DNA of 64,000 nt from Arthrobacter oryzae (GTDB taxonomy: Bacteria > Actinomycetota > Actinomycetes > Actinomycetales > Micrococcaceae): assembly GCF_030718995.1 (NCBI RefSeq), contig NZ_CP132204.1:3906001-3970000 (forward strand), read 5' to 3'. Of the stretch, positions 14,853 through 23,472 are shown in pieces. The position numbers and the translations under genes are program-made. Below the pieces are notes generated by a model that searched no databases, was not told the DNA's origin, and saw only the letters and a list, made by a program, of their open reading frames with translations. Numbering within the stretch: position 1 is the stretch's first letter; each line of letters starts with the position of its first letter.

Positions 14853-15992
14853 TTGACGTTGCTGGTTGACGGAACGGTCGGAACGGTTGCCGGGCGGGCA
14901 GCCGGGCAAAGTACGGTGCGGCAGAGGCTGGACGGATTGGACGTCCTGCGCGGTGCTGCCGTGGGTGCCGTTCTCCTCGGACATTCCTGGCCAGGGGTCT
15001 TTCAGGGTGCCGGAATCGTCGGAGTCATAGCCTTTTTTGTGCTGAGCGGGTACCTGATCACGGGCGTGCTGCTTCGGGACATCGAACGGCACCGCAAAGT
15101 TCGCTACGGCCTTTTCTATGCGCACCGGGCCTTCCGGCTGCTGCCGGCGCTCATTGCCTTCCTGGGGGTCTATGCCATCGTTGAACTGACGGCGGACGTC
15201 CTGGGGGACCGTTCCAAGGGAATCATCGGTTACACCCTTCTTGCCGGTTTTGGCTATCTCAAGGACCTGCCGCTTCCTTTTGATGTCAGCATGGCCATCG
15301 GGCCACTCTGGACGCTGGCGGTGGAGGAACAGTTCTATCTGGTCTGGCCGGCCCTGCTGGTGGTCGCGCTGCGGAAGAACCGCCAGGGACGGCTGGTGGG
15401 CTGGTCCGCCGCCGTCGTCATTTTCCTCATGACGGCGACTGTGGCGGGGATGCTTGCGCTGGCCCCGCACCTTCACTCGCTGGTTTACGCCCTTCCCACA
15501 ACATGGGGACTCGGGCTGATCATCGGTTCGGCTGTGCGCCTCTACAGGGTCCGGGTCTTCCGCTGGTTCTCCCGTCCCCGGCTCCGGCTGGCGGCTTTGC
15601 CTGCCGCCGTCCTTGTCCTTGCCGCCCTGGCGTTCTTCCCCAGGGCCAACGAATCGCCGGTTTTCTTCTTCGTTGGAGGCCCGCTGGCCATGGCTGCCGC
15701 GGCCGTCCTGGTAATACTGGCAGCTTCCCGGCCCCTGGAAATGCCCGCGTGGACGCGTCCGCTCCAGTTGCTGGGCACGGTGTCCTACGCCGCGTACCTC
15801 TGGAACTACGTCATCATTCTCTGGCTGAACGACGGGTCCACGGCAGATCTGCCACCGCTCGTGGCTGTGTCGGCAATTATGCTCACACTGCTCGTGGCGG
15901 TCATCAGCTGGCACACGGTCGAAAAGCTGGGCCGCCTGGGGCGCGATCGTTTCGACGCGCGGTATCAGGCGAAGGCGGGTTCCCGCCCATGA
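14853..15992 (+). CDS. acyltransferase family 3 (OafA/YrhL-like) membrane protein
   Basis: The 379-residue protein starts at TTG 14853 after GTGGAGG. It has about ten hydrophobic segments. The N-terminus carries the family pattern LDGLDVLRGAAVGAVLLGHS, with the catalytic His in GHS, and FVLSGYLITGVLLRD. These enzymes O-acetylate or otherwise acylate cell-surface sugars, peptidoglycan or lipids from the cytoplasmic membrane. No extra SGNH domain is present. It stands between the ars island and a small hypothetical gene, so the acceptor is unknown. Confidence 0.88.
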   Translation: MTLLVDGTVGTVAGRAAGQSTVRQRLDGLDVLRGAAVGAVLLGHSWPGVFQGAGIVGVIAFFVLSGYLITGVLLRDIERHRKVRYGLFYAHRAFRLLPALIAFLGVYAIVELTADVLGDRSKGIIGYTLLAGFGYLKDLPLPFDVSMAIGPLWTLAVEEQFYLVWPALLVVALRKNRQGRLVGWSAAVVIFLMTATVAGMLALAPHLHSLVYALPTTWGLGLIIGSAVRLYRVRVFRWFSRPRLRLAALPAAVLVLAALAFFPRANESPVFFFVGGPLAMAAAAVLVILAASRPLEMPAWTRPLQLLGTVSYAAYLWNYVIILWLNDGSTADLPPLVAVSAIMLTLLVAVISWHTVEKLGRLGRDRFDARYQAKAGSRP

Positions 15993-16042
15993 TCGGCTGC
16001 CGCCCGGAGTAGGGTTTTGCCATAGTCGACGAAGGAGTCAGC

Positions 16043-16246
16043 ATGAGCTACAAATATCGAACCGTCCGGGTTCGCGGTACCGAACTGGTGGGAACAATTG
16101 CCCGGAAGCATGGCGGTGCGCCGGAAATTTACGAAACGTCCAAGGACGCGAGCACATCAGTGGTCCCGGTGTTCTTCGAGGAGACGGGCGAGATCCGTTT
16201 TTTTGACAGGTCAGTGCTACAGGACGTTGTGGCGCCTGCCGGTTAG
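16043..16246 (+). CDS. small hypothetical protein
   Basis: A 67-residue soluble protein, MSYKYRTVRVRGTELVG..., with beta-strand-like composition and no Cys. A clear GAAGGAG lies 6 bases before ATG. No family is recognised. It is followed closely by the acetyltransferase gene on the same strand. Confidence 0.6.
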   Translation: MSYKYRTVRVRGTELVGTIARKHGGAPEIYETSKDASTSVVPVFFEETGEIRFFDRSVLQDVVAPAG

Positions 16247-16296
16247 CGGCGAACGTCAGGGTGGACGCCGACGGATGTCACGAGCATGATGAAGCC

Positions 16297-16776
16297 GTGA
16301 TTTCTGATGACTCAGCGAACGTCGTGGCGCCGCGCCGGGCAACGCCGGCAGACGCGGCGACAGTGGCCCGGATGCTCCACGATTTCAACACCGAGTTTGA
16401 GACGCCTACCCCGGGCACAGCCGAACTGACGTTGCGAATTGCGAAGTTGCTGGCGGGGGAGGACGTGGTGGTGCTGCTCATCGGCGCGCCGCCCTGTGGG
16501 CTAGCGGTGTTGAGCTTCCGGCCCAACGTCTGGTACGAGGGCCCGGTGGCAATCCTGGACGAACTCTACGTTCAACCAGCCCTGCGGGGTCATCGCCTCG
16601 GGAGTGCGCTACTCGCCGCGGTTTGTGACCTGGTCCGCGGTCGCGGCGGCGCGCTCCTTGAAATCAACGTCGACGGCGACGACACCGATGCACGCCGCTT
16701 CTATGAAGCACGCGGGTTCACCAACACCGAACCCAACGGCACCGAGCCGATGCTTTACTACTATCAAGAGCTCTGA
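16297..16776 (+). CDS. GNAT-family N-acetyltransferase
   Basis: I take GTG 16297 as start (159 residues, MISDDSANVVAPRRATPAD); GTG 16261 would add 12 residues. Motif A for acetyl-CoA is visible as LDELYVQPALRGHRLGSALL (V/I-x-x-x-x-R/Q-G-x-G/R type). It is followed by VCDLVRGRGGALLEINVDGDDTDARRFYEARGF, which is motif B with the usual AxxFYxxxGF ending. It moves an acetyl group from acetyl-CoA to an amine. The substrate is unknown. Confidence 0.85.
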   Translation: MISDDSANVVAPRRATPADAATVARMLHDFNTEFETPTPGTAELTLRIAKLLAGEDVVVLLIGAPPCGLAVLSFRPNVWYEGPVAILDELYVQPALRGHRLGSALLAAVCDLVRGRGGALLEINVDGDDTDARRFYEARGFTNTEPNGTEPMLYYYQEL

Positions 16777-16819
16777 CCTGCAGTCCGCGACCCGGCAGGA
16801 TTCTCAAGGAGACACATCC

Positions 16820-17773
16820 GTGTCAGGATCAGGTATGCCCCACCGCCTGATGTTGCTGGACACTGCATCGCTGTACTTCCGTGCGTTCTACGGCCTGCCC
16901 GACACGATCCGCCGCGCGGACGGCACGCCGGTGAACGCCGTTCGCGGCTTGCTGGACATGATCGCGCGGCTCACCACTGACTTTGAAGCCACACACTTGG
17001 TGGCCTGCTGGGACGATGACTGGCGCCCGCAGTGGCGGGTTGACCTCATCCCGAGCTACAAGTCACACCGGGTGGCGCGGGAGGTGGCCGGTGCCCCTGA
17101 CGTAGAGGCGGTGCCGGATGCGCTCGAGGCGCAGATCCCGATGATCCGCCGCGTGCTGGAGCTTGCCGGCATCGCCGTCGTGGGGGCGGCTGAACATGAG
17201 GCCGACGACGTCGTCGGCACCTACGCCACTAACGCCGGCTTGCCGGTGGACGTGGTCACGGGCGACCGTGACCTCTTCCAGGTCATCGACGACGACCGCC
17301 AGGTGCGGGTGATCTACACGGCGCGCGGCATGAAGAACCTCGAAGTCGTCACCGACGCGGTGGTCGTCGGCAAGTATCGCGTGCTTCCCGAGCAGTACGC
17401 GGACTACGCGATCCTCCGCGGCGATACTTCCGACGGGCTGCCGGGCGTGGGAGGTATCGGCGAGAAGACCGCCGCGTCGCTGCTTGGCGAATACGGCACG
17501 CTCGAGATGCTGCTCGAGGCGGCCACGGATACGGAAAGCGGGCTGTCCGCATCCGTACGGGCAAAGCTTGCAGCGGCAACTGACTACCTCAAAGTTGCAC
17601 CCACTGTCGTGAACGTCGCACGCGACCTCGGGCTGCCGACGCTCGAGGAAGCGGGCGCGCAACTGCGCCCCGTGGCGGGCGATTCGCGCGCCGACCTTGA
17701 GCGACTGGCCACCGAATGGAACCTTGGCGGTTCTGTCAGGCGCCTCCTTGAGGCGCTCGACAAGCGGCAGTGA
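16820..17773 (+). CDS. 5'-3' exonuclease (FEN/PolI N-terminal type)
   Basis: From GTG 16820, 9 bases after the start of AAGGAGA, the protein has 317 residues. It shows the PIN/FEN-like core: MLLDTASLYFRAFYGLP, the arch region FIPSYKSHR-like PSYKSHRV, EHEADDVVGTYA and VVTGDRDLFQVIDD with metal-binding acids. The helix-hairpin-helix DNA-binding part DGLPGVGGIGEKTAASLL follows. The family removes nucleotides from 5' ends or flaps during repair. It lacks polymerase domains. An in-frame extension upstream into the acetyltransferase gene has no ribosome site and was not used. Confidence 0.9.
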   Translation: MSGSGMPHRLMLLDTASLYFRAFYGLPDTIRRADGTPVNAVRGLLDMIARLTTDFEATHLVACWDDDWRPQWRVDLIPSYKSHRVAREVAGAPDVEAVPDALEAQIPMIRRVLELAGIAVVGAAEHEADDVVGTYATNAGLPVDVVTGDRDLFQVIDDDRQVRVIYTARGMKNLEVVTDAVVVGKYRVLPEQYADYAILRGDTSDGLPGVGGIGEKTAASLLGEYGTLEMLLEAATDTESGLSASVRAKLAAATDYLKVAPTVVNVARDLGLPTLEEAGAQLRPVAGDSRADLERLATEWNLGGSVRRLLEALDKRQ

Positions 17774-17800
17774 GGCGGCCCGGATAACTCTCCTGGCGCG

Positions 17801-18823
17801 TCAGGCCTTCGGGGCGGGCGCGGTGCTGTTGCGAACCACCAGGCGCGGGGTCAGCACTTCGGTGCGCTGGGGCAAGGACGGGTCTGCCAGGCGTTCGAGG
17901 AGGAGCCGGGCGGCGCGGATGCCGACGTCACGGCTGACAGGGTCCACGCTGGTCAGCGAAAGGTGCCGGATTCCGGCCAGGTAGGTGTTGTCGTAGCCGA
18001 CGAGCGAGAGGTGCGACGGAACGCCGATGCCGTGCTCGTCGGCAGCAGAGAGTGCTCCCACGGCGAGGATGTCGTTGGCGGCGAGGACAGCGGTGGGCGG
18101 CTGCCCGCTGTCAATGAGGCCCTTCATTGCTTCAAAGCCGGAATGCTCGCTCAGGTCCGTTGCCACCACGCGGATGTTCTCCTGGAGGCCATGACGGGAC
18201 ATCGTGTCCTCATACGAGCGGGCCCGCAAGGCAGCTGACCGGGTGGGTGCGGTGAGGTAGGCGATGTTGCGGTGGCCGAGTCCGATCAGGTGCTCGACGG
18301 CGGCGCGTGCTCCGGCGACGTCGTCATTGGTGACGATGTCCGCAGAAGGTAGCTGGAAATCGCGGGCTCCGGCTATCACCGTCGGAGTATGCGCTGCGGC
18401 CCGCATAAGGGTGTCATCGGCCTGGACGTCTCCGGCAATGATGAGGCCGTCGACCCGGAGATCCATGAATGCCGAGACCGGGCTCTCCCCGGGCCGGGCA
18501 AGATAGGTGGGATCGCTCAGGACCATCCGCAGGTTCTGCTCACCGAGCACGCTCTGCAGCCCGTCGAGCAATTCCACGAACCAGGGGTTCGCCAGGTCGT
18601 CCAGCAAAACGCCGATGATTCCCGTGCGCCCGCTGGCAAGCCAGCGGGCAGCGTTGCTGGGCCGGTAATCGAGTGCTGCAATCGCGTCGGCCACCGCCTG
18701 CTTCTTTTCAGCACTGACTTTGGGGGAGCCACGCAGCACGAGCGAGACAAGGGCGCGGGAGACGCCGGCCACCCGGGCGACGTCGTAAATGGTGGGGCGT
18801 TTGGCCGCTTCCTGCTGCTTCAC
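17801..18823 (-). CDS. LacI-family transcriptional repressor
   Basis: I choose GTG 18823, preceded by GGGAG, giving 340 residues; a TTG at 18859 has no ribosome site. The N-terminal HTH is TIYDVARVAGVSRALVSLVL with the hinge helix RPSNAARWLASGRT. The periplasmic-binding-like ligand domain follows (IIGVLLDDLANPWF, DGLIIAGD, GLGHRNIAYLT, DILAVGAL). It lies downstream of the sugar permease on the same strand, separated by a strong hairpin. It probably binds the palindrome at 20464-20481 and is released by a sugar or polyol taken up by the permease. Confidence 0.9.
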   Translation of the reverse strand: MKQQEAAKRPTIYDVARVAGVSRALVSLVLRGSPKVSAEKKQAVADAIAALDYRPSNAARWLASGRTGIIGVLLDDLANPWFVELLDGLQSVLGEQNLRMVLSDPTYLARPGESPVSAFMDLRVDGLIIAGDVQADDTLMRAAAHTPTVIAGARDFQLPSADIVTNDDVAGARAAVEHLIGLGHRNIAYLTAPTRSAALRARSYEDTMSRHGLQENIRVVATDLSEHSGFEAMKGLIDSGQPPTAVLAANDILAVGALSAADEHGIGVPSHLSLVGYDNTYLAGIRHLSLTSVDPVSRDVGIRAARLLLERLADPSLPQRTEVLTPRLVVRNSTAPAPKA

Positions 18824-18861
18824 TTCACTCCCCGACGATCGGCCGTTTACTGCAGGCAAGC

Positions 18862-18903
18862 CTATCGCGGCCGGGGCGGCAGGTGCCGCTCCGGCCGCGA
18901 TAG
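18862..18903 (-). terminator. hairpin between permease and LacI gene
   Basis: CTATCGCGGCCGG and CCGGCCGCGATAG pair perfectly over 13 bp. The stem continues inward through GGCGGC/GCCGCT, giving about 19 bp and an AGGT loop. It lies after the permease stop and before the repressor start and has no U tract. It would end or weaken read-through from permease to regulator. Confidence 0.6.
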
Positions 18904-18934
18904 TTCACGGCGGCGTTGTGGAAAAGACCGGGCT

Positions 18935-20377
18935 CTACTTGGCCGCGGCCGGAGCGGCGATGACGGGCAGGCTGCCGGTGCGGAAGTGTACTTCCAGTTC
19001 CTCCAGCGACTGCCCCTTGGTCTCGGGAACGAACTTGGACACGAAAACCAACGAAACAATGTTCACCAGGACGAAGACTGCAAAGGTTCCGGTCGAGCCC
19101 AGGGCAACTACCAGGATCGGGAACAGGAAGGAGATGCCGGCGTTGACCGTCCACAGCGCAAAGACAGCGATCCCCATGGCGAACCCGCGGATGGCCATCG
19201 GGAAGATCTCCGACAGAAGGAGCCAGACGCACGTGCCGATGAAGCACTGCACGAAGGCGACAAACAGCATCATGGCGGCGAGGATCGTGTAGCTGACGAA
19301 ATCTGACTGCGGCAGCATGAAGACGACGGCGAGGATCGCCTGTGACGCGACGACGCCGGAGAAGCCAATGACCAGCATGCGGCGTCGTCCGATGAAGCCC
19401 AGCAGGTAGATTCCCAGGATGGTCATCAGCACCGAGGTCACGCCCACCGCGACGGTGGCTACGAGTGAGGCGCTGACGCCGAGTCCGCTACGTTCCAGGA
19501 TCGAGGGTGCGTAGTAGTTCACCGTGTTGATGCCGGTTGCCTGCTGGACCACTGCGAGGCCGATGCCGATCCAGAGGAGCTTGCGCATCCACGGGTTGTT
19601 CTTCAGGTCACGCCATGCGTGGGAGCGCTCATTCTTTGCAGTGTTCGCGGCTTCGACAATTTCCTTGTATTCGAAGTCGGCTTCTTCCGGGCTGCGGCTA
19701 AGGTCCAGGATGCGGCGGCTGTCCGAAAAGCGCTCCCGGATCGCGAACCAGCGGGGCGATTCGGGCAGGATGAGCATGCCGATCAACAGGGCGATGGCAG
19801 GAATGGACGCCACTCCCAGCATGAGGCGCCAGACCTCAGGATCGTGGATCAGCGAGTCGAGCAGTGCGTTGATGGCAAAGGCGAGCATCTGGCCGGTGAC
19901 GATCATCAGTTCGTTGATGGTGACCATGCGCCCGCGCAGGTGGGCCGGTGCCATTTCCGCCAGGTAGAGGGGGCAGGTGACAGCCGCGGCGCCGACGCCG
20001 AGGCCGAGGATGACGCGGGCCACCACCATGAACCCGACCGTCGGTGCGATCGCACAGCCCAGTGCGCCCACCAGGAACAGCAGCGCGCAGATGAGGAGCG
20101 TGCCGCGGCGCCCGAGGGTGTCAGCCAGGCGGCCGCCGCTGAGGGCGCCCACCGCCGCACCCGGGAACAGCAGGGCGCTGACCACGGTGGCTTCTTCGAC
20201 GGGGCTCATGCTCAGCGAATCCTGCATGTAGAGCAGTGCGCCGGAGATGACCCCGGTGTCATAGCCGAACAGGAGTCCGCCGAGGGTGGAGATGACAGTA
20301 AGGCGGGTCAGGTACCCGCGGTGTTTGGAGCCCGGTTTGTTCTGCGGTGCGGTAGGGCGTGCTGCATGCAACGACAT
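18935..20377 (-). CDS. MFS sugar/polyol:proton symporter
   Basis: ATG 20377 follows GAGGAAG with good spacing, giving 480 residues. Twelve helices and the sugar-porter signatures are visible: GGLLFGYDTGVISGALLYM, GGRLADTLGRRGTLL, PLYLAEMAPAHLRGRMV, PESPRWF, QQATGINTVNYYAP, GRRRMLVIGF, SEIFPMAIRGFAMG and PETKGQSLEELE. The closest described types are myo-inositol, xylose or arabinose symporters (IolT/XylE/AraE); the substrate cannot be read from sequence. It is controlled by a promoter overlapping a perfect palindrome, presumably through the LacI protein encoded downstream. Confidence 0.92.
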   Translation of the reverse strand: MSLHAARPTAPQNKPGSKHRGYLTRLTVISTLGGLLFGYDTGVISGALLYMQDSLSMSPVEEATVVSALLFPGAAVGALSGGRLADTLGRRGTLLICALLFLVGALGCAIAPTVGFMVVARVILGLGVGAAAVTCPLYLAEMAPAHLRGRMVTINELMIVTGQMLAFAINALLDSLIHDPEVWRLMLGVASIPAIALLIGMLILPESPRWFAIRERFSDSRRILDLSRSPEEADFEYKEIVEAANTAKNERSHAWRDLKNNPWMRKLLWIGIGLAVVQQATGINTVNYYAPSILERSGLGVSASLVATVAVGVTSVLMTILGIYLLGFIGRRRMLVIGFSGVVASQAILAVVFMLPQSDFVSYTILAAMMLFVAFVQCFIGTCVWLLLSEIFPMAIRGFAMGIAVFALWTVNAGISFLFPILVVALGSTGTFAVFVLVNIVSLVFVSKFVPETKGQSLEELEVHFRTGSLPVIAAPAAAK

Positions 20378-20463
20378 TGTTGACTTCCTCGGATCGATTG
20401 GCCCGGACAACTGGACCGTGAGTGGGGTGCCGGCGAGTGTGCCAGATCACGTGCTGCACCCAA

Positions 20464-20481
20464 CGTTAGAGCGCTCTAACG
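20464..20481 (-). promoter_or_regulatory. LacI-type operator of the permease promoter
   Basis: CGTTAGAGCGCTCTAACG is a perfect 18-bp palindrome with the central CG typical of LacI-family sites. On the minus strand it fills the spacer between -35 TTGACC (20486-20491) and -10 TAACGT (20463-20468), so bound repressor would block the promoter. Confidence 0.8.
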
Positions 20482-20585
20482 CTTAGGTCAAGACTTTGTT
20501 CTGACATAAGGTCAAATAGTCGGCCTGGCCGGCTCTGGACCAGCTCGGGGCACAATGGAGGCAAAGCCAACGAAACGAGAACACC

Positions 20586-21050
20586 ATGACCACGCTCAAA
20601 GAACGCCTCCACGGCGACGTTGTGATCCATATGAAAGACAGGAACAAGGTGGCGCTAACCACCGTACGGAACGTCCTCGGCGAGATCGAAACACGCGAGA
20701 AGTCAGGCAAGACGCCGATTGAACTGGACGACGCCCAGGTGACCGGCCTGCTCCAGAAGGAGGCCGCCAAACGCCGCGACACCGCCAAGATCTACACCGA
20801 GGCCGGCGAGGCTGACCGTGCTGCCGCGGAAATCGCCGAAGCAGAGGTCATCGAGGCCTACCTGCCCAAAGCCCTGACCCGCGACGAGGTCGAAGCGATT
20901 GTGGACGAAGCTATCGCCGGGCTGAACGCCGAGGGCCAGGAACCGTCCATGCGTCAGATGGGCGCCGTGATGAAGCCGGTCACTGCGAAGGTCGCGGGCC
21001 GATTCGACGGCAAGGCCGTCAGCGAGATCGTGCGGAGCCGCCTGGCCTAG
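20586..21050 (+). CDS. GatB/YqeY domain-containing protein
   Basis: The 154-residue protein MTTLKERLHGDVVIHMKDRNK... matches the YqeY family over its full length: an N-terminal helical part with VALTTVRNVLGEIE and QKEAAKRRDTAKIYTEAGE, and a C-terminal part related to the GatB tail (EGQEPSMRQMGAVMKPVTAKVAGRFDGKAVSEIVRSRL). The family is soluble and thought to be linked to tRNA-dependent amidation, without a proven reaction. The second insertion sequence is inserted at the stop codon: the TAG lies inside its target duplication, so the protein is intact but its natural 3' region is displaced. Confidence 0.9.
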   Translation: MTTLKERLHGDVVIHMKDRNKVALTTVRNVLGEIETREKSGKTPIELDDAQVTGLLQKEAAKRRDTAKIYTEAGEADRAAAEIAEAEVIEAYLPKALTRDEVEAIVDEAIAGLNAEGQEPSMRQMGAVMKPVTAKVAGRFDGKAVSEIVRSRLA

Positions 21051-21056
21051 CTGTAC

Positions 21057-22031
21057 TCAGCCATTAGGTTGGTTGCACCTGCTGATGGGCGGTTTGCCTC
21101 CGAGGCTGCCGTGGGGCCGGTGGTTGTTGTAGAAGTTTAGCCATGGTTGCAGGGCCTCGGTTCGGGCCTGGTTTGATGTGAAGGGCTGGCGGTAGGCCCA
21201 GCCTTCCTGCAGCGTGCGGTTGAAGCGTTCGGCTTTGCCGTTCTGCCAGGGATGCCGGGGTTTGATCAGGATGTGTTTCGCGCCCAGTGCGGCGAGTGCG
21301 TTCTGAAAATCCCGGGAAAGCCGATAGGCGAATGCGTTGTCAGTCATGACGCGTTTCACGGGTGCTCCGTTGGCTGCCATCGCTGCCGCGGGCCTGGTGA
21401 GGAACGCGGCGCAGGTCGGCCCTTTCTCGTCTGGCAGGACCTCGGCGTAGGCGAGACGGGAGTGGTCATCGACGGCCACATGGACGTAGTCGAAACCGAC
21501 CCTTTCGTGGCCTGTGGAATGGTTGCGGGTGGATTGCTTTGGGTCCGCCCGCCATCCGCCGCCGTCGGGGATCCTGCCAAGCTTTTTGACATCGATATGG
21601 ATCATGTCTCCAGGGGCATCTCGTTCATACCGGCGGTCTGTGGCCCGGGAAGCGCGGATTCGATTCCCGGTGACCGGATCCAGATCCCACAGCCGCGGCA
21701 CCCCGGCCCGGGCCAAGATCCTCGACACAGTCCGGGCGCTCACCCCACACCGCCGTCCCAGATTCGATGGGCCTTCCCGGTGCTCAACACGCTGGGCAAG
21801 AACATCGGCTACGACCCTTGCCGGGGTCGCACGCGGACAGGACCTCGGCTTGGAGCTCCGGTCTTCCAGCCCTGCCCACCCATGGGTTCGGAAGCGGCTT
21901 ATCCACCGGTGGGCGCAGGTCCGGGAGATGCCCAATTCCTTGGCCACATGGGCTACAGGACGGCCGGCAAGGACGCGCTCGACGATGATGCGCCTACCGT
22001 TCGGAGTCAGGCGGGCATTACGGTGGGACAT
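21057..22031 (-). CDS. IS481-family transposase
   Basis: A 324-residue DDE transposase with two N-terminal HTH regions (HVAKELGISRTCAHRWISRF, then CGVSARTVSRIL). The catalytic triad is Asp147 (IHIDVKKLG), Asp231 (VMTDN) and Glu268 (NGKAERFN). The first residues MSHRNARLTPNGR resemble those of the other element, but the N-terminal half is clearly different. The start lies in the arm of a hairpin (22031-22086). It is intact. Confidence 0.93.
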   Translation of the reverse strand: MSHRNARLTPNGRRIIVERVLAGRPVAHVAKELGISRTCAHRWISRFRTHGWAGLEDRSSKPRSCPRATPARVVADVLAQRVEHREGPSNLGRRCGVSARTVSRILARAGVPRLWDLDPVTGNRIRASRATDRRYERDAPGDMIHIDVKKLGRIPDGGGWRADPKQSTRNHSTGHERVGFDYVHVAVDDHSRLAYAEVLPDEKGPTCAAFLTRPAAAMAANGAPVKRVMTDNAFAYRLSRDFQNALAALGAKHILIKPRHPWQNGKAERFNRTLQEGWAYRQPFTSNQARTEALQPWLNFYNNHRPHGSLGGKPPISRCNQPNG

Positions 22032-22086
22032 GAGGACCTCTTAGTCGTTGGCTGTGTGTGGTAACCACCAACCTAAGAGGTCCTCA
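22031..22086 (-). promoter_or_regulatory. hairpin masking the second transposase ribosome site
   Basis: TGAGGACCTCTTAG (22031-22044) and CTAAGAGGTCCTCA (22073-22086) are perfect 14-base complements. In the transposase mRNA the Shine-Dalgarno AGAGG and the start codon lie in the 3' arm, so the stem would block translation. The first element has the same design. Confidence 0.7.
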
Positions 22087-22212
22087 CCTATTCACGATGT
22101 AACCAACGTCCTGACTCAGTACACCTAGCTGCCCCTGCTACTGGTGCGAGCAGCCTAACGGGACGAGAATGAGCTAGTGCTCTCACCTCGCCCCAGCGGC
22201 GACGTCAACGCC

Positions 22213-23472
22213 ATGAGCGCCGGCGCCCGAAAGATCCAGCGTGTCTATCTCACGTTGACGCTGGGCAATACTGTTGCCGCCTCGTTCATCTGGGGCATCA
22301 ACACGCTGTTCCTGCTGGATGCGGGGCTCAGCAACCTCGAAGCGTTTGCCGCGAACGCCTTCTTCACGGTGGGCATGGTGCTGTTCGAGGTGCCCACCGG
22401 AGTGGTCGCCGACGGCTGGGGTCGCCGCGTGTCATTCCTGCTCGGCACCGTGACCCTGGCTGTAACCACCTACTTCTACTATCTCCTCTGGCAGCTGTCC
22501 GCCCCGTTCTGGTTGTGGGCGGTCGTGTCGGTCCTGCTCGGCCTTGGCTTCACCTTTTTCTCGGGCGCGGTGGAGGCCTGGCTCGTCGACGCCCTGCGCT
22601 TCGAGGGCTATGAGGGCGGGTTGGAAGCGGTGCTGGGGCGGGGAGTGATGGTGTCCGGCGTTGCGATGCTCGTGGGTTCTGTGGCCGGCGGCGTCATTGC
22701 GCAGATCACCGACCTGGGCGTACCTTTCCTCATCCGTGTGGCTGTGCTGCTGGCCATGTTTGTGGTTGCGTTCCGGCTAATGCACGACGTCGGCTTCACA
22801 CCCGAGCGCTCGGCCCACCCCGTGCGGGCGACGCGTGCAGTACTGAGGGCATCGGTCGATAACGGTTTGAAGAACCCGCCGGTCCGATACGTGATGCTGG
22901 CCGCGCCGTTCAGCGCCGGCGTCGGGATCTATGTGTTCTACGCGCTGCAGCCGTATCTGCTTGAGCTCTTTGGCGACCCGCGGGCCTACTCCGTGGCGGG
23001 CCTGGCGGCGGCCCTGGTGGCCGGCGCGGACGTGCTCGGCGGATGGCTGGCGCCCCGGATCCGGCGTCGTGTTCGCAAGCGCACCACTCTATTGGTCCTA
23101 AGTGGCGGCATCGCCGCCATCATCCTGGTGGTGCTCGGCTTCACCCACGTATTCTGGGTGGCCCTTGTGCTGCTGACTCTCTGGGCGGTGGTCGACGCCG
23201 CGAGCGTGCCGGTGCGCCAGGCCTACCTGAACGACATGATCCCCTCGAAACAACGGGCAACGGTGCTCAGCTTCGATTCACTGATTGGTTCCAGCGGCGG
23301 CGTGGTGGTGCAGCCGCTGCTCGGCCGCTCAGCCGATGCCTACGGATACGCGGCCTCGCTGGCAATCGGCGGCGTAATCCAGCTGATCGCGGTGCCGTTC
23401 CTGGTGGCCAGCCGCAGGCAGGGACACCCGGCCGATCTGTCCAACGCCCCCAGCGGCAAGGCTGTGCTGTGA
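22213..23472 (+). CDS. MFS transporter, DHA1-like
   Basis: From ATG 22213 the protein has 419 residues (GTG 22177 would add 12). Twelve hydrophobic segments are present. The loop between helices 2 and 3 reads FEVPTGVVADGWGRRVSFLLG, the MFS motif A. The family exports drugs or metabolites with proton antiport; no substrate is indicated. The stop TGA overlaps the GTG of the following VOC-like gene by four bases, so the two were translationally coupled. It starts 90 bases after the second insertion sequence, which may have separated it from its original promoter. Confidence 0.85.
   Translation: MSAGARKIQRVYLTLTLGNTVAASFIWGINTLFLLDAGLSNLEAFAANAFFTVGMVLFEVPTGVVADGWGRRVSFLLGTVTLAVTTYFYYLLWQLSAPFWLWAVVSVLLGLGFTFFSGAVEAWLVDALRFEGYEGGLEAVLGRGVMVSGVAMLVGSVAGGVIAQITDLGVPFLIRVAVLLAMFVVAFRLMHDVGFTPERSAHPVRATRAVLRASVDNGLKNPPVRYVMLAAPFSAGVGIYVFYALQPYLLELFGDPRAYSVAGLAAALVAGADVLGGWLAPRIRRRVRKRTTLLVLSGGIAAIILVVLGFTHVFWVALVLLTLWAVVDAASVPVRQAYLNDMIPSKQRATVLSFDSLIGSSGGVVVQPLLGRSADAYGYAASLAIGGVIQLIAVPFLVASRRQGHPADLSNAPSGKAVL

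Larger units (their letters stand above)
21052..22123 (-). mobile_element. second IS481-family insertion sequence, complete
   Basis: A 1072-bp element. The left end TGTACTCAGCCATTAGGTTG and the reverse complement of the right end TGTACTGAGTCAGGACGTTG are imperfect inverted repeats. The 6-bp duplication CCTAGC flanks it at 21046-21051 and 22124-22129. It is a different member from the element at 2414. Both targets contain CTAG. Its transposase reads toward the yqeY gene. Confidence 0.92.
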
